NCBI GenBank assembly: GCA_005888465.1
Contig: VAYJ01000084.1
Location: 1-9,037, forward strand
Direction: 5' to 3'
DNA: 9,037 nt
Source: Actinomycetota bacterium
Lineage (GTDB): Bacteria; Actinomycetota; UBA4738
This document shows positions 1-6,279 of this stretch, one piece after another. Position 1 is the first letter of the stretch; the number at the start of each line of letters is the position of its first letter. Below the pieces are notes generated by a model that was not told the DNA's origin, did no database searches, and saw nothing but the letters and a program-made list of their open reading frames with translations. Position numbers and translations under genes: made by a program.

Positions 1-400
1 ACCCGAGGCTGACGAGGTCAGCCCAGGTTGAAGCAGGAGATCCAGAAGTAGGTCTCTCAGGAGGGTCGAGTCAAAGTCTGCGCCCGGGCTGACTGGTGTC
101 AGGAGGCAGCCTCTGGTCGCGAGAGGCTCCGCCCCTGTGCGGGGACGGCCAAGGGGACGACGAGTGCTGAAGTTGAATTGTAATGCACACTCTTCGACCC
201 AACAGGCCCGAAGCTGGCTCCCACGATCACGACAGGCGGCACAGTGACCGTCAGTTGCATGAAGATATGGCGTGGGTCAGCTCGTCTGTCAGACTCTCAG
301 GTGACGGCGAATCCCTTCCCTGGCTGGCCGTGTCTATAAGACATGGGCAACCTCGACAGAATCGCTGTTTGAGGTTGCTATCCGGTACCGAAGAGTCTCA
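1..400. other. Left-edge region, no recognisable gene
   Basis: I see no convincing coding region in these 400 bases. An open frame from 183 to 419 has a composition rich in His, Arg and Ser and no motif, and it overlaps the next small ORF, so I treat it as chance. Base composition looks less GC-rich than the operon starting at 986. Two small inverted repeats lie at 7-23 and 89-102. No promoter could be assigned with confidence. Confidence 0.5.
7..23. repeat. Perfect 7-bp hairpin, with a related one at 89-102
   Basis: The arms GGCTGAC (7-13) and GTCAGCC (17-23) are perfect reverse complements around a 3-base loop. A related structure, CTGAC (89-93) with GTCAG (98-102) around 4 bases, lies about 80 bases on and repeats the string GGCTGAC. 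Neither is followed by a T-tract, so neither is a clear intrinsic terminator. Function unknown. Confidence 0.4.
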
Positions 401-610
401 ATGGCTGGAAGAATCGTGAAGATGGTGAAGGCTACTCAAGAAGCAGCCAGTTCCGAGCGACCCATAGCTCGAGCAAAATTGGAGGAGGTACGCCGTGTTC
501 TTCTCGCCGCCAAACGGATCATTCCCGGGAGGCGCTTGTGGCAGATGCCGCGGGCAGAAGTAGAATCTCTTCTGGCAAAGGCTGAGGCAGTACTTGCACG
601 CAGCGGCTGA
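401..610 (+). CDS. Small basic hypothetical protein (weak)
   Basis: A 69-residue open frame, rich in Lys, Arg, Ala and Glu, with two stretches that could form amphipathic helices (about residues 20-40 and 50-67). A purine-rich string GAAGAG lies about 7 bases before the ATG at 401 and could serve as a ribosome binding site; a second ATG at 422 is an alternative start. No signal peptide, membrane segment or family motif is visible. It stands alone, with no neighbour within 370 bases downstream. The regular charge pattern is the only reason to prefer it over the competing frames here. It may be a real small protein or a chance ORF; I do not recognise it. Confidence 0.3.
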   Translation: MAGRIVKMVKATQEAASSERPIARAKLEEVRRVLLAAKRIIPGRRLWQMPRAEVESLLAKAEAVLARSG

Positions 611-985
611 ATAGAGGGCTTCAACCCAGCCTTGGGAGTCGGCTTAGATAACATCGCCGTGAACAGACGGTCAGGGGAACCCTCTAAGCCCGGAAGGCAG
701 TACCCTTCAAAGTGAATCGCAGGAACTGGCCCACCAGGGGGCAAATCCCGCTGGGGCCACCAAGTTGGTTTCGTTGATGTTTTCTGCCGTCGCGTTTGAG
801 GACGGTCGCCGACGCGACTCACGCCCCACGACGCCTGCTGCACTCGGAGAAGGGCCGAGCGTCTCAGTTTGAGGCTCGCGTGGGAAGCCGGTAAGCGAGA
901 CGCCGGAGCGCGACAGACCGTCGCGCTGGACGCTCGCTTGACGTCGACGCGCCCGCGGGGCATGATCACCGACTAGGTCCTCTGA
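611..985. other. Intergenic region upstream of the operon, with a tRNA-3'-end-like string
   Basis: No plausible plus-strand gene. The minus-strand frame at 436-969 overlaps the small ORF and is rich in Arg, Ser and Pro, which is typical of an antisense shadow. The promoter of the downstream operon should lie here, but I cannot point to convincing -35 and -10 boxes. At about 737-762 the sequence resembles the 3' end of a tRNA gene (see separate entry). Confidence 0.5.
737..762 (+). other. tRNA 3'-end-like remnant (T-arm, acceptor strand, CCA)
   Basis: The string from 742 reads CAAATCCCGC TGGGGCC A CCA, the layout of the last part of a tRNA: T-loop end, T-stem 3' strand, seven acceptor bases, discriminator base and CCA. 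The T-stem pairs at only three of five positions, the loop has GG where TT is expected, and no matching 5' acceptor strand (GGCCCCA) is found upstream. It is therefore at most a decayed fragment. It aligns with the better tRNA 3' fragment at 5855-5880 at 20 of 26 positions in the same orientation. Confidence 0.3.
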
Positions 986-1357
986 ATGGCTCCGGCTACC
1001 CTACTGGCCTCGGCGCTGCTCACGCTGCTCCTCGATCAGACCACGAAGTCCTACGTTCTCAGATCCGCCACCAACACTCGCGGCGACGCTCGCGTACACC
1101 GCAGCCCGTGGCTGGCGCTGTGGATCGTCGAGAGTGCTGCCCTCGTCGCACTCGTCGTGCTCGTCCCCGTCTTCCGTGATATCGCAGTCCAGGTCTCGCT
1201 GGGCGCCGCCTTCGGCGGTGCGACCGGTAACCTCCTGGACCGATTGCGGCGTGGCCGCGTCGTGGATTTCATCGATCTCGGATTCTGGCCCGTCTTCAAC
1301 CTCGCGGATGTCGCGATCGTGTCCGGCGCTGCCGTCGCGATCCTCGCGATCGTGTGA
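986..1357 (+). CDS. lspA: Short LspA-like signal peptidase II (prolipoprotein signal peptidase family A8)
   Basis: Membrane aspartyl peptidase of the LspA family, which cleaves the signal peptide of a lipid-modified prolipoprotein just before the acylated cysteine. Visible motifs are LDQTTK (residues 16-21), GNLLDR (81-86), VVDFID (92-97) and FNLADVAI (104-111). The likely catalytic pair is Asp85 and Asp108; Asp17, Asn82, Asn105 and Ala107, also conserved in the family, are present. Hydrophobic stretches fit several membrane helices. At 123 residues it is short (family usually 150-170), and the family's NxGxAF motif is missing between the first helix and GNLLDR. An in-frame TGA lies directly before the ATG, which fixes the start; the Shine-Dalgarno is weak (AGG about 8 bases upstream). 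Its stop overlaps the next gene. Family assignment is confident; whether it is active, or specialised for its neighbour, is inference. Confidence 0.85.
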   Translation: MAPATLLASALLTLLLDQTTKSYVLRSATNTRGDARVHRSPWLALWIVESAALVALVVLVPVFRDIAVQVSLGAAFGGATGNLLDRLRRGRVVDFIDLGFWPVFNLADVAIVSGAAVAILAIV

Positions 1358-2094
1358 TGCGCCCCATCCTCTTCCGCCTCCGCGGCATCCCGATCTACAG
1401 CTATCCCGCGATGCTGTATCTCGGCACCGTCCTGGGGATCGAGGCGGAGCTCTATGCGGCTCGCACGATCGGCATGGGCACCTCCCGCACGCTCGCGGCC
1501 ACGTTGCTGCTCCTCGTGGTGGCGCTCTTCGGCGCGCGGCTCCTCTTCGTCCTCACGGAGGGGCCCCGCTATCGGCGGGCGCCACGGCACATTCTTCGGT
1601 TCGCCGCCGGCGGCGCGTCGATGTACGGCGGGCTTCTTCTCGCCGTCCCGCTGTCGATTCCGCTCATCGCCGCCTTCGGGCTTCCTTTCGCGCGCTTCTG
1701 GGACGTCACGTCCCTCGCGATGCTCGTCGGCCTCGTCGTCACGCGGGCGGGGTGCTTTCTGAATGGCTGCTGCGCGGGCCGGCCAACGACCGGCTGGCTC
1801 GCTCTCGAGCTGCCCGACCACCGAGGCGTTCGAGCGCGGCGGATCCCGAACCAGCTTCTCGACGGCGGCTGGGGACTCGTGGTGCTCGCGGTCGCCGTGT
1901 GGCTCTGGGCCGAACGCCCATTCCCCGGCGCCCTGCTGCTGTACGCGCTTGGCGCGTATGGGGCCGGCCGCATCGTCCTCGAGGCGCTTCGCGATGCCCC
2001 GGATCGGCTCGGCGGCATCCGGCTGAATCGGGCGATCTCGATCGGGTTCGTCGCGGTGTCGCTTACTGCGCTCGCCATCGTTTCCATCCGCTGA
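1354..2094 (+). CDS. lgt: Lgt-like prolipoprotein diacylglyceryl transferase
   Basis: Integral membrane enzyme of the Lgt family, which moves diacylglycerol from phosphatidylglycerol onto the lipobox cysteine, the step before LspA. The 246 residues (family usually 260-300) contain the expected landmarks in order: GGASMYGG (86-93, equivalent of the HGG loop, with Tyr for His), TRAGCFLNGCCAGRPT (130-145, equivalent of GRxGNFxNxE), RIPNQLLDG (163-171, equivalent of RxPxQLYE) and YGAGRIVLEALR (202-213, with the conserved Arg206). Several hydrophobic helices separate them. The frame opens at GTG 1354; ATG 1357, which overlaps the lspA stop as TGATG, is an equally good start. No Shine-Dalgarno is visible, so translation is probably coupled to lspA. 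The GCF-NGCC version of the central motif suggests a divergent, non-housekeeping branch; that is inference. Confidence 0.85.
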   Translation: MMRPILFRLRGIPIYSYPAMLYLGTVLGIEAELYAARTIGMGTSRTLAATLLLLVVALFGARLLFVLTEGPRYRRAPRHILRFAAGGASMYGGLLLAVPLSIPLIAAFGLPFARFWDVTSLAMLVGLVVTRAGCFLNGCCAGRPTTGWLALELPDHRGVRARRIPNQLLDGGWGLVVLAVAVWLWAERPFPGALLLYALGAYGAGRIVLEALRDAPDRLGGIRLNRAISIGFVAVSLTALAIVSIR

Positions 2095-2100
2095 ACGACG

Positions 2101-2107
2101 AGGAGAG
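2101..2107 (+). promoter_or_regulatory. Ribosome binding site of the LamG gene
   Basis: AGGAGAG at 2101-2107 lies 8 bases before the ATG at 2116 and 6 bases after the lgt stop codon. It is the best Shine-Dalgarno in the operon, in contrast to the weak or absent sites of lspA and lgt. The structural protein may therefore be made in larger amounts than the two enzymes. Confidence 0.6.
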
Positions 2108-2115
2108 CACCCACG

Positions 2116-3048
2116 ATGATCGACTGGGCCGTCGTCCTGACGCCGCTGCTGGTCCTTCCGATCGTGCTGCTCTTCCGCTTCATCGGATGCGGCGAGCTCC
2201 ACGGTGCGCCGGAAGAGACCATTCCACCGACCAACCAGTATCGAGACCACATCCTCGCAAACCCGGATGTCATTGCCTATTGGCGGCTGATCGACCCCGA
2301 GAAGAGCAACTCGGCGAGCGACGAAAAAGGCGCATGGAACGGCGACTACCGGGTGGCTTCACTCGCCGATGAACCGCCGACGGCTACCACCGGAGGCTCG
2401 CACGTCGCAACGGGCCAGATCCTCACCGGGCTGCCGTCGCTGATCACCTTGGAGCCCGCGGTTCCGGGGCGTGACTTCGACGGCGGGTTTGTCGTCATCT
2501 CCGACAAGTTCACCTCGACTCCGGCGAACGCCCACCTTTACACCGAGGAGTTCACGATCGAGGCCTGGGTGAAGCCGACGCCGACGTTCGTCCCTGACTA
2601 TGAGTACACCTTGTTCCAAGCGATCGGGACCTATCGGCGACCCAACGAGACGGACCAGACCGCCCATGGCTTCTCTCTGTTCGCGAACCGCCAGGGAAGT
2701 TGGCAGGCTGTGCTGGCGCCGCACCCCGACGTTCTGTTTCCTTCGCCGCCCTACGTTCCGCTCGTGAAGTCGCACGTGGCGTTCACGGTGCAGAAGACAG
2801 CCGCTGGCCAGGTCCAGGCGCAGTTGTTCGTGAACGGCGCACCGTCAGAAGCGGTCACCATCAGCTTCTACTCGCCGCCTCACGGCGCATTCCTCTTGAT
2901 CGGTGCAGCGAACAAGAACGCCGACCCCAGTGTCAATCCCCCTGTGCCACGGCAGCCATTTCTCGGTCAGATCCAGGAGGTGGTTCTCTATAAGAAGGCG
3001 CTCGAGGCGAAGGACATCTTCAGACACTTCAAGAACTTCCCAAGCTGA
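2116..3048 (+). CDS. LamG/concanavalin A-like protein with N-terminal membrane anchor or lipobox-like cysteine
   Basis: A 310-residue protein, probably surface or periplasmic. Residues 4-20 are hydrophobic and are followed by Arg21, FIG and Cys25, the only cysteine in the protein, so Cys25 could be the lipidated residue. The signal is atypical: the N-terminus has Asp3 instead of basic residues, and Arg21 stands inside the lipobox-like stretch. A simple membrane anchor is the alternative. Residues about 50-306 have the pattern of a LamG (Laminin_G_3) jelly roll: AYWRLID (54-60), FTIEAWVKP (146-154), HVAFTVQK (220-227), LFVNG (237-241), LLIGAA (260-265) and GQIQEVVLYKKAL (284-296). Such domains bind carbohydrate or protein ligands; the ligand here is unknown. 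It follows lgt by 21 bases and precedes the large partner gene by 30 bases. Immediate proximity to lspA and lgt makes a lipoprotein the favoured reading. Confidence 0.8.
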   Translation: MIDWAVVLTPLLVLPIVLLFRFIGCGELHGAPEETIPPTNQYRDHILANPDVIAYWRLIDPEKSNSASDEKGAWNGDYRVASLADEPPTATTGGSHVATGQILTGLPSLITLEPAVPGRDFDGGFVVISDKFTSTPANAHLYTEEFTIEAWVKPTPTFVPDYEYTLFQAIGTYRRPNETDQTAHGFSLFANRQGSWQAVLAPHPDVLFPSPPYVPLVKSHVAFTVQKTAAGQVQAQLFVNGAPSEAVTISFYSPPHGAFLLIGAANKNADPSVNPPVPRQPFLGQIQEVVLYKKALEAKDIFRHFKNFPS

Positions 3049-3065
3049 GCCCGCCCCGGGGACAC

Positions 3066-3069
3066 GAGG
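3066..3069 (+). promoter_or_regulatory. Ribosome binding site of the 874-codon gene
   Basis: GAGG at 3066-3069, 9 bases before the ATG at 3079, is the only Shine-Dalgarno-like string in the 30-base gap after the LamG stop. No terminator hairpin lies in this gap, so transcription most likely continues from the LamG gene. Confidence 0.45.
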
Positions 3070-3078
3070 CCCACGACG

Positions 3079-5703
3079 ATGGCGAATGCGGTGACGGGAG
3101 ACTTCGAGGCCGTGGTTCAGGTCAGCGGCCTGACGATCAATCGTCTGCTCGCGACGATGCACCAGAACACGTTCACCGATCCCACGCGGCCGAGCTTCCC
3201 GCACAGTGTCACCATGCGGCTCGGCGACGATCATCCGGTCGACGGGGTGCGCGGCCGGCTAGAAGCGCAGATCGGCGCGCCTCGCATCGTGCTGGCCAAC
3301 GGCGCCACCGATCACTTCGGCCTCGAGGTCGACATCCGCGCGTGGTATCGCGGCGACCCAGGCACGGCCGCGTTCCCCACCTACATCAACGGGATGGTAC
3401 GCGCCGAGTATCGGATCCAGGACGTCGACCCGCACTGCCGGGGCTGGAGCAACATCGCGCAGGACTACTTCTGGGTCCGTGTCGTCGAGGCCTCCGTGGA
3501 GTTCCACGGTACCGCGGTGGACGATTGGACTCCGTTCCAGCCCGTGGCCAGCGTCGGGGCGGGCGCCGGGAGCGCGCCGACCACTCCTGCCGAGAACATC
3601 GCCAAGGTGCGGAAACAAGTGGTGGGGCTGCTCCTCCGCCGCTTCCAGGCGACACCGCATCCCGTGTCCAAGCGCTTCCGGAAAGGATCCTTGCGAAGCC
3701 TGCACAAGCCGATCGGGGGATCCGCGGTCGTCGTGCCGGTCGGTCTCACCCGGGAGCCAACGGGCTCCCTCGCGAGCGTCAACGACCTGTTCCTGGACGG
3801 CTCCGACGTCGCGATCGCGGTGAGCATCGAGTACATCATGTCGCTCTTGAATCCGACCCTCCGCGCCGTGCGTTCGTACGACGGCCAGAGTGTCCCGGTG
3901 CACATCAGTACGGATTGGCCCCAGCCTGACATCGACACGGTGTACCGGATCAGCGTCGATCGCCCGCAGATCCAATGGCAGCCGCACGGATGGTACGGCG
4001 TGTTCAACGTCAAGATCCACGGCTCCGCGAAGACGGATTCCGTCGCCGCGGACGCGACGTTCGACGTCGAGCAGAACGTGACGCTCGGCTTCGATTCGGG
4101 CGCGGGAACCCTGTCACTGACGGCCGGCAACCTCAAGGTCACGGCAAACGCCGATGGCCTGTACTCGGGCACGGTCGCCGACGCCGTCCGTGACAACGTC
4201 TACGATACGGTGAAGGCGATCGTCGACCAGGCCGTCAAGGACATCCAGCAGGTGCTCGACTCACTCACCGCTCGCATCCTGCCCGACCCGAGCACGCCAG
4301 TCGACGCGACGCAAAACGTGATCGGGCTCCTGCGCAGCCTCGACGGGCAGGCGGGCGCTCGGCTCACCGACTGTGTCTTCCGAACTGAAGGCGTCGTCCT
4401 CCGCGGCCAGATCAGGCTTTCTCCACGCCGCCGGCCCGTGATCCAGTGGGAGATGACGCCCGCTCGCGACGGCTTCAGCGCGCTGCAGAGCTGGATCCCT
4501 GGCGGCCGCATCGATCAGTTCAAATGGAGATGGTACTGGTCGAACTCGCAGCCCGCAGATCAGGCCACGCTGAACGACCGCTTCGTCCTGCATCGGCCGT
4601 GGGGAGCCGTCAGTCGCTGGGGTGTACAACTGCGTTCCGCCCACTCGCTCCCAGGAATCGATGGCAACGGCAGACTCTGCTTACAGGTCGCCGGGGTCCA
4701 GACCGATCCCGTCAGCGGCCAGCTGGTGCCGATAAGCAGTGTATGGCGCTGTCTTCGCTTTGGAGTCTTCCTCGATCTCTTCCACACGCCTCAGCTGTTT
4801 CTGCGGGACGTGCCCGAGCTCGTTCAGGATGTCCCGTTTCCGCAACTGGCTGTCGTTCGCGCCGGCGGTGGCAACGAGAGATCGACGGCGACCAACGTGC
4901 TCGTGCTCTACCTCGAGCATCCCTGGGACGCGGTCACGGCATCGACGCTGAGGGGCGGCCTGGAGGCGTGCAGACGCTACGATGCCGGTCTTCTCGCGGT
5001 GGTCCTGTTCAAGGAAGGCGTGTTGACGACCGCCGGTGCGCGCGCGCTGAAGAGTGTCGACGAATTCGTCGCGCACCTCGGCGTCCCCAGGATCGTCAAC
5101 GAAGACGTGCGGGGAAGTTGGGCGCGCGCGCTTGGATTCCACGGGGGTTCCGCCCAACCGCAGTGGCGCCTCGTCAGTCCTGCCGGAGCGGTGACATGGG
5201 CCCCGGAAGGACACGTCACCGCCGACATGCTCGGCAAAGTCCTGGATACACGCCTCCAGCCGAGCCCGCCAGCAACGCCGGTGCAGATGCGCGACGGCCT
5301 CGAGATCGGTGTGCACGTCGCCCCCGACGCCTTGCATCCCCCGTCGTACGACTTCTTCGACCCGAATTGTCCGCCGCCCCTGGGCCCGGGACGCGCGGGC
5401 ACACGTCAATCGGTGGTCACGTTCGTGCAGCCTGGATCGCTTCAGACGCCACACATCAGCCAGCACAGTGAGCGGAGCGCCCGATCGGGTGAGGGGCCCG
5501 TCAACGTCGTCGTCGTGTACGGAGGCTCTGCCGAGACTGAACCGTTGATGCAGGCGTTGGGACCGGACGTCATCATCGTGCCAGACCCGACGGGAGTGAT
5601 TGCCGATCGATTCAACATCGGGACCTGGCCAACGACGGTCACAATCGAGCCTGGCGGGATGGTCTCGGCCGTCGAAGTTGGAGTGTTAGGCCTGGTCCAA
5701 TAA
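3079..5703 (+). CDS. Large protein of unknown N-terminal fold with two degenerate thioredoxin-like domains
   Basis: An 874-residue protein with no signal peptide or membrane helix visible, so cytoplasmic unless exported by an unusual route. Residues 1-400 are beta-rich with a long amphipathic helix at about 364-400; the motif VSGLTINRLLATMHQ (15-29) looks conserved, but I do not recognise the family. A lipid-binding TULIP-type fold is a speculative option. Residues 410-590 are Trp- and Arg-rich and also unassigned. Residues about 604-725 look like a thioredoxin/AhpC fold: a strand (VLVLYL), then HPWDAVTA where the CXXC helix should be, later a likely cis-Pro694 and LVSPAG. A second such domain spans about 776-872: FVQPGSLQTPH, VIIVPDPTG, and WPTTVTIEPGG with likely cis-Pro851. 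The CXXC positions read S787-L-Q-T790, so neither domain is an oxidoreductase by usual criteria. Last gene of the operon; probable partner of the LamG protein by position. Confidence 0.75.
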   Translation: MANAVTGDFEAVVQVSGLTINRLLATMHQNTFTDPTRPSFPHSVTMRLGDDHPVDGVRGRLEAQIGAPRIVLANGATDHFGLEVDIRAWYRGDPGTAAFPTYINGMVRAEYRIQDVDPHCRGWSNIAQDYFWVRVVEASVEFHGTAVDDWTPFQPVASVGAGAGSAPTTPAENIAKVRKQVVGLLLRRFQATPHPVSKRFRKGSLRSLHKPIGGSAVVVPVGLTREPTGSLASVNDLFLDGSDVAIAVSIEYIMSLLNPTLRAVRSYDGQSVPVHISTDWPQPDIDTVYRISVDRPQIQWQPHGWYGVFNVKIHGSAKTDSVAADATFDVEQNVTLGFDSGAGTLSLTAGNLKVTANADGLYSGTVADAVRDNVYDTVKAIVDQAVKDIQQVLDSLTARILPDPSTPVDATQNVIGLLRSLDGQAGARLTDCVFRTEGVVLRGQIRLSPRRRPVIQWEMTPARDGFSALQSWIPGGRIDQFKWRWYWSNSQPADQATLNDRFVLHRPWGAVSRWGVQLRSAHSLPGIDGNGRLCLQVAGVQTDPVSGQLVPISSVWRCLRFGVFLDLFHTPQLFLRDVPELVQDVPFPQLAVVRAGGGNERSTATNVLVLYLEHPWDAVTASTLRGGLEACRRYDAGLLAVVLFKEGVLTTAGARALKSVDEFVAHLGVPRIVNEDVRGSWARALGFHGGSAQPQWRLVSPAGAVTWAPEGHVTADMLGKVLDTRLQPSPPATPVQMRDGLEIGVHVAPDALHPPSYDFFDPNCPPPLGPGRAGTRQSVVTFVQPGSLQTPHISQHSERSARSGEGPVNVVVVYGGSAETEPLMQALGPDVIIVPDPTGVIADRFNIGTWPTTVTIEPGGMVSAVEVGVLGLVQ

Positions 5704-5834
5704 GCCGCCGTACATGAGGCTTTGGCGTCCCGAGGTGGGCAGGGGGCTCGAACCACCCTCAGAATTCGAATCCCCGGGTATCGTTTGTTGAGTCAACGTC
5801 CTAGAAGTCGCCGGATCGAAACAGCTAGCGCGTG

Positions 5835-5875
5835 GCGGACTGTAAACACGGGTTCGAATCCCGTAGGGGTCACCA
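5835..5875 (+). pseudogene. tRNA 3' fragment, Tyr-like anticodon loop
   Basis: From 5840 the sequence reads like a Tyr anticodon loop CTGTAAA (anticodon GTA at 5842-5844) preceded by GCGGA as a 5' anticodon stem. The 3' anticodon stem and the variable arm are missing. A perfect T-arm follows: ACGGG (5848-5852), loop TTCGAAT, CCCGT (5860-5864). Then come seven acceptor bases AGGGGTC, discriminator A and CCA (5873-5875). The required 5' acceptor strand GACCCCT is not found upstream, and no D-arm fits. It is therefore a broken tRNA gene or an attachment-site copy left by an integrated element, not a working tRNA. The Tyr label rests on the loop alone. Confidence 0.55.
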
Positions 5876-5899
5876 CCTTGACAGGCAATCCCTGGGGCT

Positions 5900-5923
5900 G
5901 TTCGTAACCCCACGGTTACGAAC
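5900..5923. repeat. Perfect 10-bp inverted repeat with 4-base loop
   Basis: GTTCGTAACC (5900-5909), loop CCAC, GGTTACGAAC (5914-5923). It sits 24 bases after the CCA of the tRNA fragment. No T-run follows on the plus strand, so a classic intrinsic terminator is unlikely. It could be a protein-binding palindrome or a recombination-site relic. Confidence 0.6.
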
Positions 5924-5959
5924 CGGGCAGGAGAGGGCCTAACATCGACCCTACACCGA

Positions 5960-6015
5960 GAATGAGGCTTTTATCCGCACTGGGGCCAGCCAGTGAAGGT
6001 GAAGCCTCCTCATTC
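5960..6015. repeat. Long imperfect palindrome with nested hairpin
   Basis: GAATG (5960-5964) pairs with CATTC (6011-6015). After a 3-base bulge, AGGCTT (5965-5970) pairs with AAGCCT (6002-6007). Inside, CACTGG (5978-5983) pairs with CCAGTG (5990-5995) around six bases. The three stems stack into one arm, so a structured RNA or cruciform is possible. No known RNA family is recognised. Confidence 0.5.
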
Positions 6016-6050
6016 CGATGTCTTTGTCCTTGTCGCTCGAACACGTACAT

Positions 6051-6083
6051 TGCCGTCCAATTCAACCTTCGAATTGGATGGCA
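6051..6083. repeat. 13-bp hairpin
   Basis: TGCCGTCCAATTC (6051-6063) pairs with GAATTGGATGGCA (6071-6083) around a 7-base loop, with a single G-T wobble. Further complementary pairs lie just outside (GCACGGT 6081-6087 with ACCGTGC 6128-6134), giving alternative foldings. There is no T-tract. This palindromic symmetry explains the matching short reading frames on the two strands. Confidence 0.55.
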
Positions 6084-6279
6084 CGGTACGGTTGACGCGC
6101 GCCTGCGCGACCAGATACATTCTCCGCACCGTGCTCCCGTACCTCGCGCGGCGCGTGGCGTTCTCACGAATCTTGGCAAGTACCAAGACTCGAAGCACCT
6201 TCACTTTCATGTGAACGCCGGTGAACCACTGCGCTGAACCGGACTCTGCCTCCCTCACACGCCATACCGCGAGCAGACC

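Larger units (their letters stand above)
5704..6279. other. Non-coding junction region rich in tRNA-like and palindromic sequence
   Basis: Between the operon and the converging glmS remnant I see no convincing gene. Short frames on both strands (plus 5993-6214, minus 6010-6258) mirror each other because the DNA is palindromic: both contain a similar PSNS..ELDG string read from opposite arms. The frame at minus 5686-5913 is the known false-protein type made by reading antisense to a tRNA (GDPYGIRTRV). The region holds a tRNA 3' fragment (5835-5875), a perfect palindrome (5900-5923) and further hairpins up to about 6143. No T-tract terminator follows the operon. Confidence 0.55.

Noticed and set aside
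665..762. A selenocysteine tRNA ending at 762 (TTCAAA loop and long variable region)
   Set aside because: No anticodon stem forms around the TTCAAA string, and no 5' strand complements the acceptor TGGGGCC.
1051..2250. 399-codon open frame on the minus strand
   Set aside because: It lies antisense to lspA and lgt, is dominated by Arg, Glu, Asp and Pro, and has no motif. It is a shadow of G/C-ending codons in the sense genes, which have clear family motifs.
1134..2372. 412-codon plus-strand frame overlapping three genes
   Set aside because: Ser/Arg/Pro-rich and out of frame with lspA, lgt and the LamG gene, all of which are recognised; a shadow frame.
5768..5875. A complete tRNA ending at 5875
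   Set aside because: The acceptor 5' strand GACCCCT is absent. The closest candidate near 5769 pairs at only about five positions and leaves no D-arm, so only a 3' fragment is supported.
5686..5913. 75-codon minus-strand frame containing GDPYGIRTRV
   Set aside because: This string is what results from translating the antisense of a tRNA T-arm; it matches the tRNA fragment at 5835-5875 and is not a protein gene.
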